Assembly: GCF_042033325.1 (NCBI RefSeq)
Contig: NZ_CP160095.1
DNA length: 64,000 bases
DNA from: Sneathia sanguinegens
Lineage (GTDB): Bacteria > Fusobacteriota > Fusobacteriia > Fusobacteriales > Leptotrichiaceae
Strand: one strand, 5' to 3'
A program made the position numbers and the translations under genes. Below the pieces are notes generated by a model. That model was given only the letters and a program-made list of their open reading frames with translations, was not told the origin of the DNA and ran no database searches. Below, one piece after another: positions 25,642 through 37,009 of the stretch (its first letter is position 1; the number at the start of each line of letters is the position of its first letter).

Positions 25642-28464
25642 ATGAAGATTAAAAAAAGTATATTAATATCGCTAGGTTTAATGTCATTAGTTTCTTGTGG
25701 AACTCTTGATAAAGAATTGTTAAAACCAAAGGAAGCAAACAGCTTAATTTATAACGGGCCTACCGATTTTATAGCAGCAAGAGTAAGTTCTGATTATGAT
25801 GATATGTCTAAGATAAAGGCAAAAGATTTCACATATAATGGAAACTATTTTTACAAAGGTGAAAAGATAAATATAACTGGAGATAATGCATATATAAATG
25901 ATCAAGTTAAAATATTATGTATGTATACAGCTAATCCAACAAAGATTGTAGATAAAGATGATACAAAATATAAAAATGTTGAAGGAAAATACAAAGTTGA
26001 AGAAAAAGATGGTAAAAAAATTGTAACATTCTTAGATCAATTAGCAGTATTTGTTAGATTAGAAGATAATGATGGAAAAACTCGAGATCTTCAATTAAAT
26101 CAAGTTGCAAAAATAAAAGAATTGCCAGAACCAGAAGATGGTGTAAGATATAAAGATTTGAAAAAAGGATCTGATAATGGAAGAGTTAGACATACAGTAT
26201 TAACATACAATGGTGGATTTACTGATGAATTCAAGAAAGATAAAGACGGTAAAATTGTACCATTTAATTACTCTATGTACTTTGGAGCAGATAAATATCA
26301 CGATGAAGATGATGTTATAGGTAGAAAAAAAGTTAAGGTTAAAACATATACAAATGGTGATGAATCAAGTATAAAAGAAGTATATGTAGATTTTGGAACA
26401 AAATTAAGTGACTTTAGAGATAACTATGGGGAATTATTAAGTAATTTAGACAAGCAAACTTTGAAATTTTCTGAAGATGGTAAAAGTGTTACTGGAGGAT
26501 TTAATCCAGAATTAGTAGAAAAAATTACAAAATATGAAAAAGAAAAAGACCCTAATACTAAATTACAATTTGTAACTGAAATTTTAGATAATAATAAAAA
26601 TGTAGTTGGTAAACATGATGTTGTAAGAAAAATAGTTAAGGATGGAGTTGTAATTTTTGAAAAGAAAGAAAAAGCTTATGTTGCTTTTCCTGGAACAACA
26701 GTAGGTGTAGTTGATGGAACTTTCTTTGATGCTTCTCCAGAAGTTGAAGCAAGAATGGTAAGATACTTGCCAAAAGAAACAGACAGTTCTCCAGCTCCTG
26801 ATCCTAAGGACAAAGGTTTGAGAAGAGAACATGGAGTTACAGTTATAGGATCAATGATAGATGAACTTTCATTAGGAAATTCATATACATTAAGAGCAGT
26901 TCTATATAGCCATGATACTGTTAAAAAACAATTATTAACACCTATTTTATTTAAAGAAACACCTACCCATAAATTAAGTGTTATAGACTATGACGATCAA
27001 TTAAATCCATTAAAAGAAAAATTCCTAGAATTAAAGAAAATTTTAGTTATGTTAGTAGGTAAAGATAATAAGGTTGCAGCACCTAAAATAGCTAAATTAG
27101 AAGGAAAAATAAGGGAAGCAGCAGTAAGATCAATAGAACTTTATACTCAATATCGTTTAGCTAACTTGGAAGATGAGGATTTAAAAGAAGGTATATATGA
27201 ACAACAATTTGAAAGTTATGCAAAAGAAAAGAAATTTGATAAGAAAAGTTCACGTAAATTCTGTAAAGACTATCCAAAAGAATATGAAGCATTTAAAAAG
27301 AAAATGGTAGCAGAGTATAGTAAATTTGAGGAAACTTTAAAAGAAGATGAAAAGCCAATTAAAGTTCCTGAAGAAAACCCTTGGGGACCCTCTTTTACAC
27401 CAGAGCAAAAAAAGGATCAAGAAGAAAAGCAAAAAGAAAGTACTAAAAGAAGATTGATAAGAATAGAAAAAATGAGGGTAAAAAATAATAAAGAGTTATT
27501 AGAAAAATATAATGAGATGTATCCTCTATATGAAGAAATGATAAATATTCCTGAAACTGAAAAATTAGGATATACAGATTTACATTTTGCAACTGTTGCA
27601 ATAGGTGACAAAGATACTGGATCCTTAACTAGAAATTCTGGTAAATATATAGCTAGAATGCTTGAAGAAAATAAAAATATTAAGGCTATTAATATGTCAT
27701 ATGGTAGTGATAAAACTATAGATGACTATTTAGATATTAAAAATATGAGCCTTGAAGATAAGAAAAAAGCAGTAGAAGCATATAATACAAATCCAGACTT
27801 TAGAACAGCTGTTAAAATTTGGTTACATAAATTAGATAAAATGTATCTTAAAAATTATAGTGACGATGAAGCAGGAGAATTAGGTATACCTAATATGGTA
27901 GATTATTTTAATTCAAGAGATAAGATAGATTTAGATGATTACCAAAAATTACTTGATTTGAGAATGTTAAGTATTAAAAATGCATTTAATTCAATTTCAC
28001 AAGAATTAACTAATGCTAATAATGATGTACTATTCGTTGTTGCTGCATCTAATAGTAGAAATAATAGTGATAGTACAGATGTTGATTTAGTACACTTTAA
28101 TGAAAATGGAAAGAAAACTCTATATCAAGACCCAAATAAAAAATATTCTAATACCTTTGCTGATAGACCATTGTATTTAGAAGAAATGGAAAAAGAAAAG
28201 GCTAAAGAAGAAGGTAGAGAATATAAATATGATCCAGGATATAGAAAAAATATCATAAGTGTAGTTGGATTAGGACCTGCAGAACTTACAAGTACTTTCT
28301 CAGAAGATGATATATCACCATTATATAGATTAAATGCATCTAATGGTGTATTTATGATGAGATTAAAAATGTTCGCAGCAGGAATGTTAGACTATTATCA
28401 AACTTTAAAAGAATTAAAGAAGAATGTAGAAAAAATCCTTCTAAATATCCAAGAGGCTTTGTAG
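25642..28464 (+). pseudogene. Subtilase (S8) autotransporter lipoprotein, N-terminal part before a frameshift
   Basis: The 940-residue frame begins with a signal peptide ending in a lipobox, LMSLVSC (Cys19), so the precursor should be lipidated. It then holds the subtilase Asp box VGVVDGTFFD (Asp358) and His box RREHGVTVIG (His397), followed by a long insertion, INMSYGSD and the VAASNS oxyanion region. The reading frame changes at a run of six A (28430-28435); adding one A, or a -1 slip, gives KNPSKYPRGFVDEINAEIR and continuous frame into the next part with the catalytic Ser and barrel. As written, this half stops at 28464 and lacks Ser and translocator. Repaired, the protein would be about 1809 residues. 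RBS AGGAGG precedes the ATG. Confidence 0.88.
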
Positions 28465-31070
28465 ATGAAATAAATGCTGAAATAAGAAGTATAGATAATG
28501 TGGTAGCTTTGGGAGATCCAAAAAATTATGAAAAAGATCCACTAGGTAGACCTATTTCAAATGTAGTAAAAGATCCTGATGGAAGACGAAATGTATTTTC
28601 ATTCTCAAGAGCAGGTAGAGCAAAATTATGGTCAGTAGCAGCAATAGGAAATTATGCATATACTAAGAAATTTACTGAAGAAGATAAGAAATATAATAAA
28701 GATTTTGATTTTAATGGAAGACGGGATGATGACTATATAACAAATAATCACTATTATGGATCAAATCCAATAATAGCAGGGTCAAGTTTTGCAGCACCAA
28801 GAGTTACAGCTATAGCTGGAGAAGTTGGTACTAAATTCCCTTGGATGACAGCTCATCAAATAAAACAAACTATATTCACTTCAGCTACTGATGACTTTAG
28901 AAAAAATAGTGACGGTGAATGGGTAGGTAAATATGGTGTTGATGATGTAATTGGTTGGGGTATTGTTAATAAAGAAATGGCTCTATTAGGACCTGGAAGA
29001 TTTGTTAAAGCCTTGACTATGGAAACAGGAGATAAGGACTTCGTTGCAGACATACCATATGGAACTTATGAATTCCAAAATTTAAAAATAGATGGTGGAT
29101 TTAATAAATATATCTATGCAGGTACTAGAGAAAAAGAAAGTAATTTAAAATTAAATGAAGCAAGAATATTAAATCTAGTATCAGGTTTAGATAAAGATTA
29201 TGTTTTATCTGATAAATTTGATAAAGCACCAGAAAATAAGAATTTGATGGATACTTTAATGAAATTAGGATATAAGAAAGAACAAATCTATAATGAATTC
29301 TTACCTAAATTTGAAAAATATTGGAATACTTTAGATGAAAAAGAAAAAGATTTATTCGTAAATTCAGGTTTGGAAAAGAAAGGTAATGGTACTTTAATAA
29401 TAAGAGGTGCTGGAGAATTTAAAGCACCAACAACTGTAAAAGAAGGAACTTTAGTTTTAAGTGGAGGTTATGCATCACCAATAACAGTAAGTGAAAATGC
29501 AAAATTAAAATTAGATATGCGAACTTTAGAATATATATATTTCTCAATATATAATGGTAATGTTCCATATACTTCTAGTATAACAGCTGATATTACTAAT
29601 AAGGGAGAATTGTACTCATATTCAGAATCAGATAGAATTAATGCAAAATATGTACCTTATTCAACTTCTAAAACTAAGATAGCAACTTTTGCAAAATTAA
29701 GTATTGATGAATTAGATTTATCAAAAACAGATTTATTTGATTTTGACATATTTAGAAAAAAAGGTGTTGCAATATTTAATAATTTAATACAATTAAAACC
29801 TGGTGAAACATTTAAAGAAGGTGAAGAACAAAAGAGTGAAAAATCAATATTAGAAGTAAAGAAACTTGACAAAAAACAATTATATAAAGTTAAATTAGGA
29901 ACAACAAGTATAACACCTTATGTTGATTTAGTAATTGAAAAACATGATATTGATAAAGATAAAGATCATGTTATGTTAGAAGCTAAATTAGTAAGAAAAG
30001 TAGTAAATCCTGAAAGTATGAAAACAGTTAATAAAATAATGGCTAAACTTAAAAAAGATAAAGATTTAGTAAAATTAAATGATACTTCATGGTTTACAAT
30101 TGAAGATGAAGAAAAAATCGATAATAAGGCAATGGTAAATTCAGAATTACTAGGTTATGAATTAGTAGATCTAAAAAATAGTAAAATAAATGAAAGATTG
30201 GTTACTAAAGGTAAGGCAAATAAATTTGATGTATACTTTAATGTTATAAATCAAACTAAATTTAAATTAAGTAAAGAATCAGGAGATAAGAGAATCTTTA
30301 CAAATGGATTTAATTTAGGCTTTGATTATACAACAAAACATAATACAATAGGTTTAGGCTTTAATTATACAAATAATATTTTACAAGATTATAAAATACC
30401 TCTTAAGCTTGAATATGGTGTAAAACAAGAATATATACAAGGTAAGGCAAGTGCAAATAATTTTGGTTTAAGTTTTTATGATAAATTTGACTATAATAAT
30501 GGATATGTATCAGGAATATTAGGAATAGATTATCTTGATAAACAGGTTATCAAAGTTATCATAGACAAAGGAACAAAAGAAGAAAAAGAAACAAAAGAAA
30601 TAAATTCAAGTGATTTAGTAGCTAATATTAATCTTGAAGGTGGATATAAGTTCAATTTACCTAAAAATGTATCAATAGAACCTTTTGTAGGAACTAACTT
30701 TATAACTTATTTACGTGGTGGTTTTGATGAAAATACAGAATTAGGTTATGAAAGTGATCCTGAAGTTAATTTTAAAGCTAATATGACATTAGGAGCTAGA
30801 GTTAGAGCACAATTGTCTGAAACATTTAATTTAGGTGGATTTATGTCATATACTAAATATTTAACAAATCCAACATTGAAATTAAAGGCAGATTTAAAGG
30901 AATATAATTTCCAAAATGAAATTGAAGGATTGAAATTAGAAGATAATTATGTAAAATACGGTGTTGATTTAAGAGCTAAGGCAAAAGATAATATTGAAAT
31001 AAATGTGTCATATCAAGGAAAAAATCTTAAAACACATGGAGTAAGTGCTGGAGTTAAATTTGAATTTTAA
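28434..31070 (+). pseudogene. Subtilase autotransporter, C-terminal part: catalytic Ser, passenger stem and beta-barrel
   Basis: The frame continues from the A tract. The Ser box IIAGSSFAAPRVTAIAGEV carries the nucleophile (codon 28785; residue ~1049 of the repaired protein). Next is a passenger-associated repeat, GNGTLIIRGAGEFKAPTTV followed by KEGTLVLSGG, typical of autotransporter beta-helix stems. The last ~270 residues are a beta-barrel ending in GVSAGVKFEF. Domain order matches type V secretion: protease passenger then translocator. There is no start with a ribosome site near 28500, so this part is not expected to be made alone, except by -1 frameshifting at the A tract. Downstream is a further exported protein gene. 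Confidence 0.88.
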
Positions 31071-31083
31071 TAGGGGGAAAAAT

Positions 31084-32553
31084 ATGAAAAAAATATTAAT
31101 AAGCCTAGCTGCACTTATGAGTGTAACAACTATGGCAAAAAAATTACCAGTAAATATACAAGTTGGAATATCTACAGGATATGATAGTATAACTATAAAG
31201 CATGAAGATTTTACAAAAGTAGGTTTGGGTAATATTATAAAAGGTGATTATAAAAGTAATGCGATAACAACAGGAATTAATTTTGATGTAACATATCCAT
31301 TAAATTTCAAAAAAATAAAATTAAATGTTGGTATGGGTGTAACAGGTGTAGTAACAAAGCCGATACAAGATAATATTTCATTAGGAAAAAATGAAAGTAA
31401 ATCTTTCAATAATAGCAAACAAGAAAAAGAAAAATATGAAGAAATGGAAAAAGGTTTTGATGAAATCTTTGATAAAAAAGCCGATAAGGCAATTTCTGTT
31501 ATTGATGCTAGTAATGAAAAAGTTAGTAAGACAGCTCTTGCAAATAATATGCAAGCATCCATTAATACAGCAAATGCTAATGTCAACAATGCAGAAAAAA
31601 TAAAAGCTAAAGTTGAAAAAGATAAAGAAGGCACTATAAATGAAATTAATGAAGGAATAAAAGAATTCGAAGAAAGTATTACAAAAAAAAGAGATAATAT
31701 TTCGAAAATAAACAAAGAAATTAATGAAACTTTATTTTTTGTTAATAAAAAAGAAGAAGTTATAAAAGTTATTAAAAAAACTAGCAAACAACTCTTAATT
31801 TTATTGATGCTTAATAGGTACGATATTCCAGCTTTTAAAGGGGAAAAATTTGAAGAAATTATTAAAGTATATGATACTGTTAAAGAAAAATTAGATCGTA
31901 TTTCCGACGAGGAATATGACCTTAAAGATTATGAAAGAACATTAGAAAAAATTAAACAAGATCTTGCTATTGCTAAAAATCCTGATGAAGAAATAAAGAA
32001 ATACAAGGCGGAATTGAGTAAATTGCAAGATATACAAGATAAATTAAGAATTGATGCCAATAAAGCTGGTAAAGAATATGAGGCATATAATGAAGAATAT
32101 AAGAAATTAACTAAGGAACAAAATGAACAACTTGAAAAACTTAGCGAAAAGGATAAGAAATTTTATAAGCAATTTACAATTATTTATAATAATTTCAATG
32201 CAAAAAGAAGAGTGTTTGAATTATTGAACTCAAGTAGTATCTATGGTGTAAAAACTTATGGTATAGCTGAAATTGAGTATGGAATTACAAAGGATGTATC
32301 AGTTTTATTTAATACAAAATTAGGTTTATCAATTACTAATAATCAATTAGCAGATGTAGTTAAGAAGTTGGAAAAAGAAAAAGTACTTATTAATTATGAT
32401 GATGTATATATTTCACCATATAAATTTAAACCTTATATTGTAAAACCAGTTATCGGTTTTGGAATTGGAGCAAAATATAAGAATGCTGTTATTGAACTTG
32501 GTACAGGATTAAATACAGGACTTGCAACTCTTAAAGTTGCTGTACAATTTTAA
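31084..32553 (+). CDS. Exported coiled-coil protein with flanking beta-barrel strands
   Basis: A 489-residue protein. Start at 31084 follows AGGGGG; the signal peptide is MKKILISLAALMSVTTMA, cleaved before KKLP. The N-terminal ~90 residues and the C-terminal ~120 residues are amphipathic strands (the end reads GLATLKVAVQF with a terminal Phe), so they look like the two halves of an outer-membrane barrel. Between them (about residues 110-370) lies a long charged helical region rich in Glu/Lys with heptad spacing, probably a surface-exposed coiled coil. I recognise no family. It is co-transcribed with the autotransporter protease, which could process it; inference. A terminator follows. Confidence 0.75.
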   Translation: MKKILISLAALMSVTTMAKKLPVNIQVGISTGYDSITIKHEDFTKVGLGNIIKGDYKSNAITTGINFDVTYPLNFKKIKLNVGMGVTGVVTKPIQDNISLGKNESKSFNNSKQEKEKYEEMEKGFDEIFDKKADKAISVIDASNEKVSKTALANNMQASINTANANVNNAEKIKAKVEKDKEGTINEINEGIKEFEESITKKRDNISKINKEINETLFFVNKKEEVIKVIKKTSKQLLILLMLNRYDIPAFKGEKFEEIIKVYDTVKEKLDRISDEEYDLKDYERTLEKIKQDLAIAKNPDEEIKKYKAELSKLQDIQDKLRIDANKAGKEYEAYNEEYKKLTKEQNEQLEKLSEKDKKFYKQFTIIYNNFNAKRRVFELLNSSSIYGVKTYGIAEIEYGITKDVSVLFNTKLGLSITNNQLADVVKKLEKEKVLINYDDVYISPYKFKPYIVKPVIGFGIGAKYKNAVIELGTGLNTGLATLKVAVQF

Positions 32554-32557
32554 AGAA

Positions 32558-32588
32558 AAAAGGAGATGCTTTTGCATCTTCTTTTATT
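32558..32588 (+). terminator. Rho-independent terminator of the surface-protein operon
   Basis: AAAAGGAGATGC and GCATCTTCTTTT pair with a TTTT loop, followed by T-rich sequence. One G-T pair only. Confidence 0.8.
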
Positions 32589-32610
32589 TATAGATAAAAA
32601 TTGAATAAAA

Positions 32611-32619
32611 TGATATAAT
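32611..32619 (+). promoter_or_regulatory. Extended -10 promoter of the epimerase-smc operon
   Basis: TGATATAAT (TGn + perfect -10 hexamer) 35 bases before the epimerase start, directly after a terminator. No good -35. Confidence 0.6.
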
Positions 32620-32653
32620 AGCATATATAATTATCAAAGAAAGAGGGATGAAA

Positions 32654-33577
32654 ATGAAAATACTAATAACAGGGGGAGCCGGTTTTATAGGTTCACATAT
32701 AGTAGAAAAATTTTCAAAAGAAGGACATGAAGTTGTTGTTGTAGATAACTTAAGTTCTGGAACACTAGATAATATAAAGGGATTAAAAAATGTAAAGTTT
32801 TATAAATTTGATATAAGAGATAAAGCTTTAATAAAAATATTCAAAGATGAAAAACCAGATTTAGTGTACAATGAAGCTGCACAAATTAGTGTTGGTTATT
32901 CTATAAAAGACCCATATACAGATGCAGATATAAACTTATTAGGTTTAATAAATGTATTGAATTGTTGTGTTGAGGTTAAAGTAAAAAAATTTATAACTGC
33001 TTCATCAGCAGCAGTATATGGAGTGCCTAAAAGCTCAGTATCTTATGAAACAGATGATTTGCAAGCACTATCATTTTATGGACTTACAAAATTAACAAGT
33101 GAAAAATATGTAAAGCTATATCATGACTTATATAAACTACCATATGTAATTTTAAGATATTCTAATGTTTTTGGTCCAAGACAATCAAGCGAAGGAGAAG
33201 CTGGAGTTGTTGCAATATTTAGTTCTGCAATGCAAGCTAATCGTGATATATATATTGATGGTGATGGAGAACAAACAAGAGATTTTATTTATGTAAAAGA
33301 TGTTGCAAATGCAAATTATTTGGTTGGAATAGAAAATGTAGAAAATGAAATTTTTAATGTATCAAATAATGGGAAAATTAGTATAAATGACTTATTTTTA
33401 GCAATGAAAAAAGCGTTTGGTTATAAAAAGTCTGCAATACATAGAGAAAAAAGAGTGGGAGATATTAGAGATAGTAGATTATCAAATGCTTTATTAAAAA
33501 GTAAAACAAGTTTTGAAGCAAAATATTCAATACAAGAAGGCTTAGAAGAATATGCTAGGAGTTTAGGATGTATCTAA
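32654..33577 (+). CDS. NAD-dependent sugar epimerase, UDP-glucose 4-epimerase-like
   Basis: A 307-residue extended short-chain dehydrogenase. MKILITGGAGFIGSHIVEKF is the NAD-binding start; two codons upstream is another ATG (32648), but the AGAGGG site fits 32654 better. The catalytic pair is present: SSAAVYG (Ser) and FYGLTKLTSEKY (Tyr-x3-Lys). RYSNVFGPRQ and GDGEQTRDFIYVKDVANA are typical of GalE/WbpP-like nucleotide-sugar epimerases. Substrate cannot be set from sequence. It overlaps smc by 10 bases. Together with the phosphohexomutase and Wzz-like genes downstream it suggests surface-glycan precursor synthesis. Confidence 0.87.
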   Translation: MKILITGGAGFIGSHIVEKFSKEGHEVVVVDNLSSGTLDNIKGLKNVKFYKFDIRDKALIKIFKDEKPDLVYNEAAQISVGYSIKDPYTDADINLLGLINVLNCCVEVKVKKFITASSAAVYGVPKSSVSYETDDLQALSFYGLTKLTSEKYVKLYHDLYKLPYVILRYSNVFGPRQSSEGEAGVVAIFSSAMQANRDIYIDGDGEQTRDFIYVKDVANANYLVGIENVENEIFNVSNNGKISINDLFLAMKKAFGYKKSAIHREKRVGDIRDSRLSNALLKSKTSFEAKYSIQEGLEEYARSLGCI

Positions 33578-36500
33578 AAGGTATAGAAATTAATGGCTTT
33601 AAATCCTTTTCAGAAAAAGTTAATATAGATTTTACAAAGGGATTAACAGCTATAGTTGGACCAAATGGAAGTGGTAAAAGTAATATTTTGGATGCAGTTT
33701 TATGGGTGTTAGGTGAACAAAGCTATAAGTCTATTAGAGCAAAAGATAGTCAAGATGTAATTTTTTCTGGTGGTAAGAATAAAAAGGCAAGAAGTAATGC
33801 TTCTGTAAGTCTTTATATAGATAATGAGGATAGATATATAGATTATGACAATGATGAGCTTGTAATTACAAGAAGTATAAATAGAAGTGGTGAAAATCAA
33901 TATATTTTAAATGGAAAAAAAACCAGACTGAAAGATATTAATAATATGTTGATGGACACTGGTATAGGTAAACAGGCATACTCAGTAATTGGTCAAGGTA
34001 AAGTAGACAGAATAATATCTTCTTCTTCAACAGAACTTAGAAATATTATAGATGAAGCAGCCGGTATAAAAAAAGCAAAGATAGAAAAGGAAGAAGCATT
34101 TAAGAAGTTAATTTCTGTTGAAAATGAAGTCGAAAAAATTGAGTTTGTCGAAGAAGATCTAGAAAAAAGAGTAGAAGAATTAGAAAGTCAATCAAAACAA
34201 GCCAGAAAGTATAAAGCATATATTAAACAAATAAATATTATGAAATATATGATATATTCTTACTATATTAACACATATTCTTCTGAAAAAGAAAATTTAA
34301 ATGGAGAACAAACAAAATTAAAAAATAATATAGAAGAATTAAGTGAAAAATTAGAGGTATATACTGAAAAAATAAAAGAAAATAGTGAGAATAAAGAGCA
34401 AGTAGATAAGCAATTAGAAGAATATTTAAGTAAAAATAATAAAAATTCTGAACAATTAGAAGAACTTAATGAAAAGTATAGGGCTTATATAAATAAAAAG
34501 GCTAACTTTGAAGCTGAAGTTAAGAATAAAGAAGAAAATAAGGAAAAACTTAAGATTAAGATTTCTGAAATTGGAGCTATAGTTGAAGAAAATAAGTCAG
34601 AACTTAAACAAATATCAACTTTAATAAATTCTTCTGAAAAAGACTTAAAAGAGTATGAAAAGCTTTTAAAAGATAAAAAAATAAAAAAAGAAAATTTAGA
34701 AAAAACATTAAAAAAATGCGAAGAAAGAAATAAAAAATTTGAAGTTGATAAATTAAGACTTGAGATGTCTATAGATGATGCTATAAAAAGAATAAAATCG
34801 GCTGAAGATAAATTAAAACAAGTAAAAAAAGAAAAAGAAGAAGCTTTACATAAAAAAGTTGAAATAGATAAAGATATAGATTTAGAGAAAAAATATAATG
34901 AGCTTCAAATTGAGTTGAAAAATAAACAATCTGAGGAAGAAAAATTAGTTAAGGAAAAGAATATATTAAAAGCTAATTATGAAAATTTACTTACTAAATA
35001 TGAAGTTTTAGATAGTAATATTAAAAATTTCAAATTATTAAATAATTCTGTGCAATTCATACAAAAGTATTCAAAAAATGATGAAAAAGTTTATGGACCT
35101 TTAGTGAATATGCTAGATGTTGAAGAAAAATATCACTTAGCAATTACAACTATAGCTGGATATAGTTTAAATGATATAGTGGTAGAAGATAGTGAAGTTG
35201 CAAATAAATATATTAAATTATTAAAAGCAAATAAAGTTGGAACAGCTTCATTTTTACCAATTAAATCATTAATTAAAAGAAATTTAGTTGATGATGGATA
35301 TAACTATGCAAGAAAATTAGTAAGAAATAAAAGTGGAATAGAAAAGATTTCTTCTGTAATAGATTATATTTTTGCAAATTCAATAATAGTAGATAATATT
35401 GAAGAAGGTTTGAAAATATCAAAAATTAAGCGTGAAAAAATAGTTAGTATAGCAGGAGATGTTATTTCATCAACAGGAAGAATTACTGGAGGTTATGTAA
35501 CAAAGAAAATTGATGAAACATTAAAAAGAACGACTCAACTAAAAAAAATAAAGGAAGACCTAGAAATTACAAATAAAAATTTAAATAGTAAAGTTGAGAA
35601 CTATAAAGAACTATTGAAAGAAATTGAAAATATAAAACGCCAATTAAATCAAAATAAAGTAGAATTAGATGAGTATTTACATAAGAAAAAGAACCTAGAA
35701 AGAGAATTACAAACATATACTTATGAAATAAATGAAAATGAAGAATTTGTAAGAACTAAAAAAGAAGATATTTTATCTAACAAAGAAATTATCAAACAAA
35801 TAAATATAGATATTATTGAAAATAATGAAAAAGAAGAAGAAGCTAAAAAAAGTTTAGATAATTTAAATAATGAAGAAGAAAATGAAGAAGAAATTTCAAG
35901 ACTTAGAATAGAATTAGCAGTGCAAAAAGAAAAATATAGTAATATAGACAAGGTATATAAGAATAATATGCAAAATTCTAAGCAACTTGAAGAAGAATAT
36001 TTAAGCTTAGAAAATTTTATAGAAAAAAAGGATGAGAATTATAATTCTATAAATGAAGAAATAGAAAATATTAAGTTTAATATTGGTAATATACAAAAAG
36101 AAACTATAATTTCAAAAGATGAAATTAGTCATTTAACTAAATATAATATGCAATTATCAAAAGAATATAAGGAATTAATTGAAGAAAAAACTAAGTCTGA
36201 AATAGAAAGAAATAAATTAAGCAATATTTCTACTAATATTGAAGAAAAAGTTGAAAGACTGGAACAAGAATTAGAAAAGATTGATACTAAGAAAAAAGAA
36301 TTGCTAGCAGATGAAGCCGAAATAAAGAAAGCAGAAAATTACAAAGAAAATATAGATCTGCAACAGGTTAAGCTTTTTGAAAGACAGGTAAATCTTAATG
36401 AAAAAAGTCTTCAAGAATTAGGGGATGTTAATTTATCTGCAATAAAGGAATATGAAGAAGAAAATAAAAGACTTGAAACTTTGAAAAATGAAAAGTTTGA

Positions 36501-37008
36501 TCTTTTGAGAGCAAAAGAAACAATTGAAAAATTAATATCAGATATAAATATAGATATAATAGAAAAATTTTCTGAAAGTGTTAAAGAAATAGGCAAAAAT
36601 TTTGAATATATGTGTAAGGAATTATTGCATGGAGCAAGGGGTAAGTTAAAAATACAAGATGAAGAAAATTTGATTGAAACTGGACTTGAGTTAAGTGTTA
36701 AATATAAAAATAAACCAGAACAAACACTTAGTCTTTTATCTGGTGGGGAAAAATCAATGTTGGCAGTAGCCTTTATAATTTCAATTTTTATGTTTAAACC
36801 TGCACCTTTTACTTTTTTTGATGAAGTAGAAGCGGCTCTTGATGAAAGCAATACTAAGAAATTAGTAGAATTACTCAAAAAATTTACATATTCGCAATTT
36901 ATTATGATAACTCATAATAAAGAAACTATGAAAGGAGCAGATAAACTATATGGAGTAACAATGAATAAAGAAGTTGGAGAATCTCTATTAGTTTCTGTAG
37001 ATATATAA
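33568..37008 (+). CDS. smc: Chromosome segregation ATPase SMC
   Basis: A 1146-residue condensin subunit. The head begins FKSFSEKVNIDFTKG, with Walker A GPNGSGKSN (residues 31-39) and the Q-loop GQGKVDRIISSSSTELR. Two long coiled-coil arms (about 165-485 and 650-990) flank a globular hinge (about 490-645) containing VYGPLVNML and GTASFLPI. The C-terminal head has LSGGEKSMLAVAFIISIFMF, the ABC signature, and FFDEVEAALDESN, Walker B and D-loop. All parts are complete and the length is normal. Partner genes scpA/scpB are not in the window. Its start is inside the end of the epimerase gene. Confidence 0.97.
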   Translation: MYLKGIEINGFKSFSEKVNIDFTKGLTAIVGPNGSGKSNILDAVLWVLGEQSYKSIRAKDSQDVIFSGGKNKKARSNASVSLYIDNEDRYIDYDNDELVITRSINRSGENQYILNGKKTRLKDINNMLMDTGIGKQAYSVIGQGKVDRIISSSSTELRNIIDEAAGIKKAKIEKEEAFKKLISVENEVEKIEFVEEDLEKRVEELESQSKQARKYKAYIKQINIMKYMIYSYYINTYSSEKENLNGEQTKLKNNIEELSEKLEVYTEKIKENSENKEQVDKQLEEYLSKNNKNSEQLEELNEKYRAYINKKANFEAEVKNKEENKEKLKIKISEIGAIVEENKSELKQISTLINSSEKDLKEYEKLLKDKKIKKENLEKTLKKCEERNKKFEVDKLRLEMSIDDAIKRIKSAEDKLKQVKKEKEEALHKKVEIDKDIDLEKKYNELQIELKNKQSEEEKLVKEKNILKANYENLLTKYEVLDSNIKNFKLLNNSVQFIQKYSKNDEKVYGPLVNMLDVEEKYHLAITTIAGYSLNDIVVEDSEVANKYIKLLKANKVGTASFLPIKSLIKRNLVDDGYNYARKLVRNKSGIEKISSVIDYIFANSIIVDNIEEGLKISKIKREKIVSIAGDVISSTGRITGGYVTKKIDETLKRTTQLKKIKEDLEITNKNLNSKVENYKELLKEIENIKRQLNQNKVELDEYLHKKKNLERELQTYTYEINENEEFVRTKKEDILSNKEIIKQINIDIIENNEKEEEAKKSLDNLNNEEENEEEISRLRIELAVQKEKYSNIDKVYKNNMQNSKQLEEEYLSLENFIEKKDENYNSINEEIENIKFNIGNIQKETIISKDEISHLTKYNMQLSKEYKELIEEKTKSEIERNKLSNISTNIEEKVERLEQELEKIDTKKKELLADEAEIKKAENYKENIDLQQVKLFERQVNLNEKSLQELGDVNLSAIKEYEEENKRLETLKNEKFDLLRAKETIEKLISDINIDIIEKFSESVKEIGKNFEYMCKELLHGARGKLKIQDEENLIETGLELSVKYKNKPEQTLSLLSGGEKSMLAVAFIISIFMFKPAPFTFFDEVEAALDESNTKKLVELLKKFTYSQFIMITHNKETMKGADKLYGVTMNKEVGESLLVSVDI

Positions 37009-37009
37009 A

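Noticed and set aside
28429..28437. Classical programmed -1 slippery heptamer (X XXY YYZ) in the subtilase
   Set aside because: The zero-frame codons are GAA AAA ATC, so the A-site codon does not fit the heptamer rule, and no clear downstream hairpin was seen; slip on AAA remains possible but not a standard signal.
31248..31787. A 179-residue minus-strand frame within the coiled-coil protein gene
   Set aside because: Shadow of a low-complexity Lys/Glu-rich coding stretch; no ribosome site or motif.
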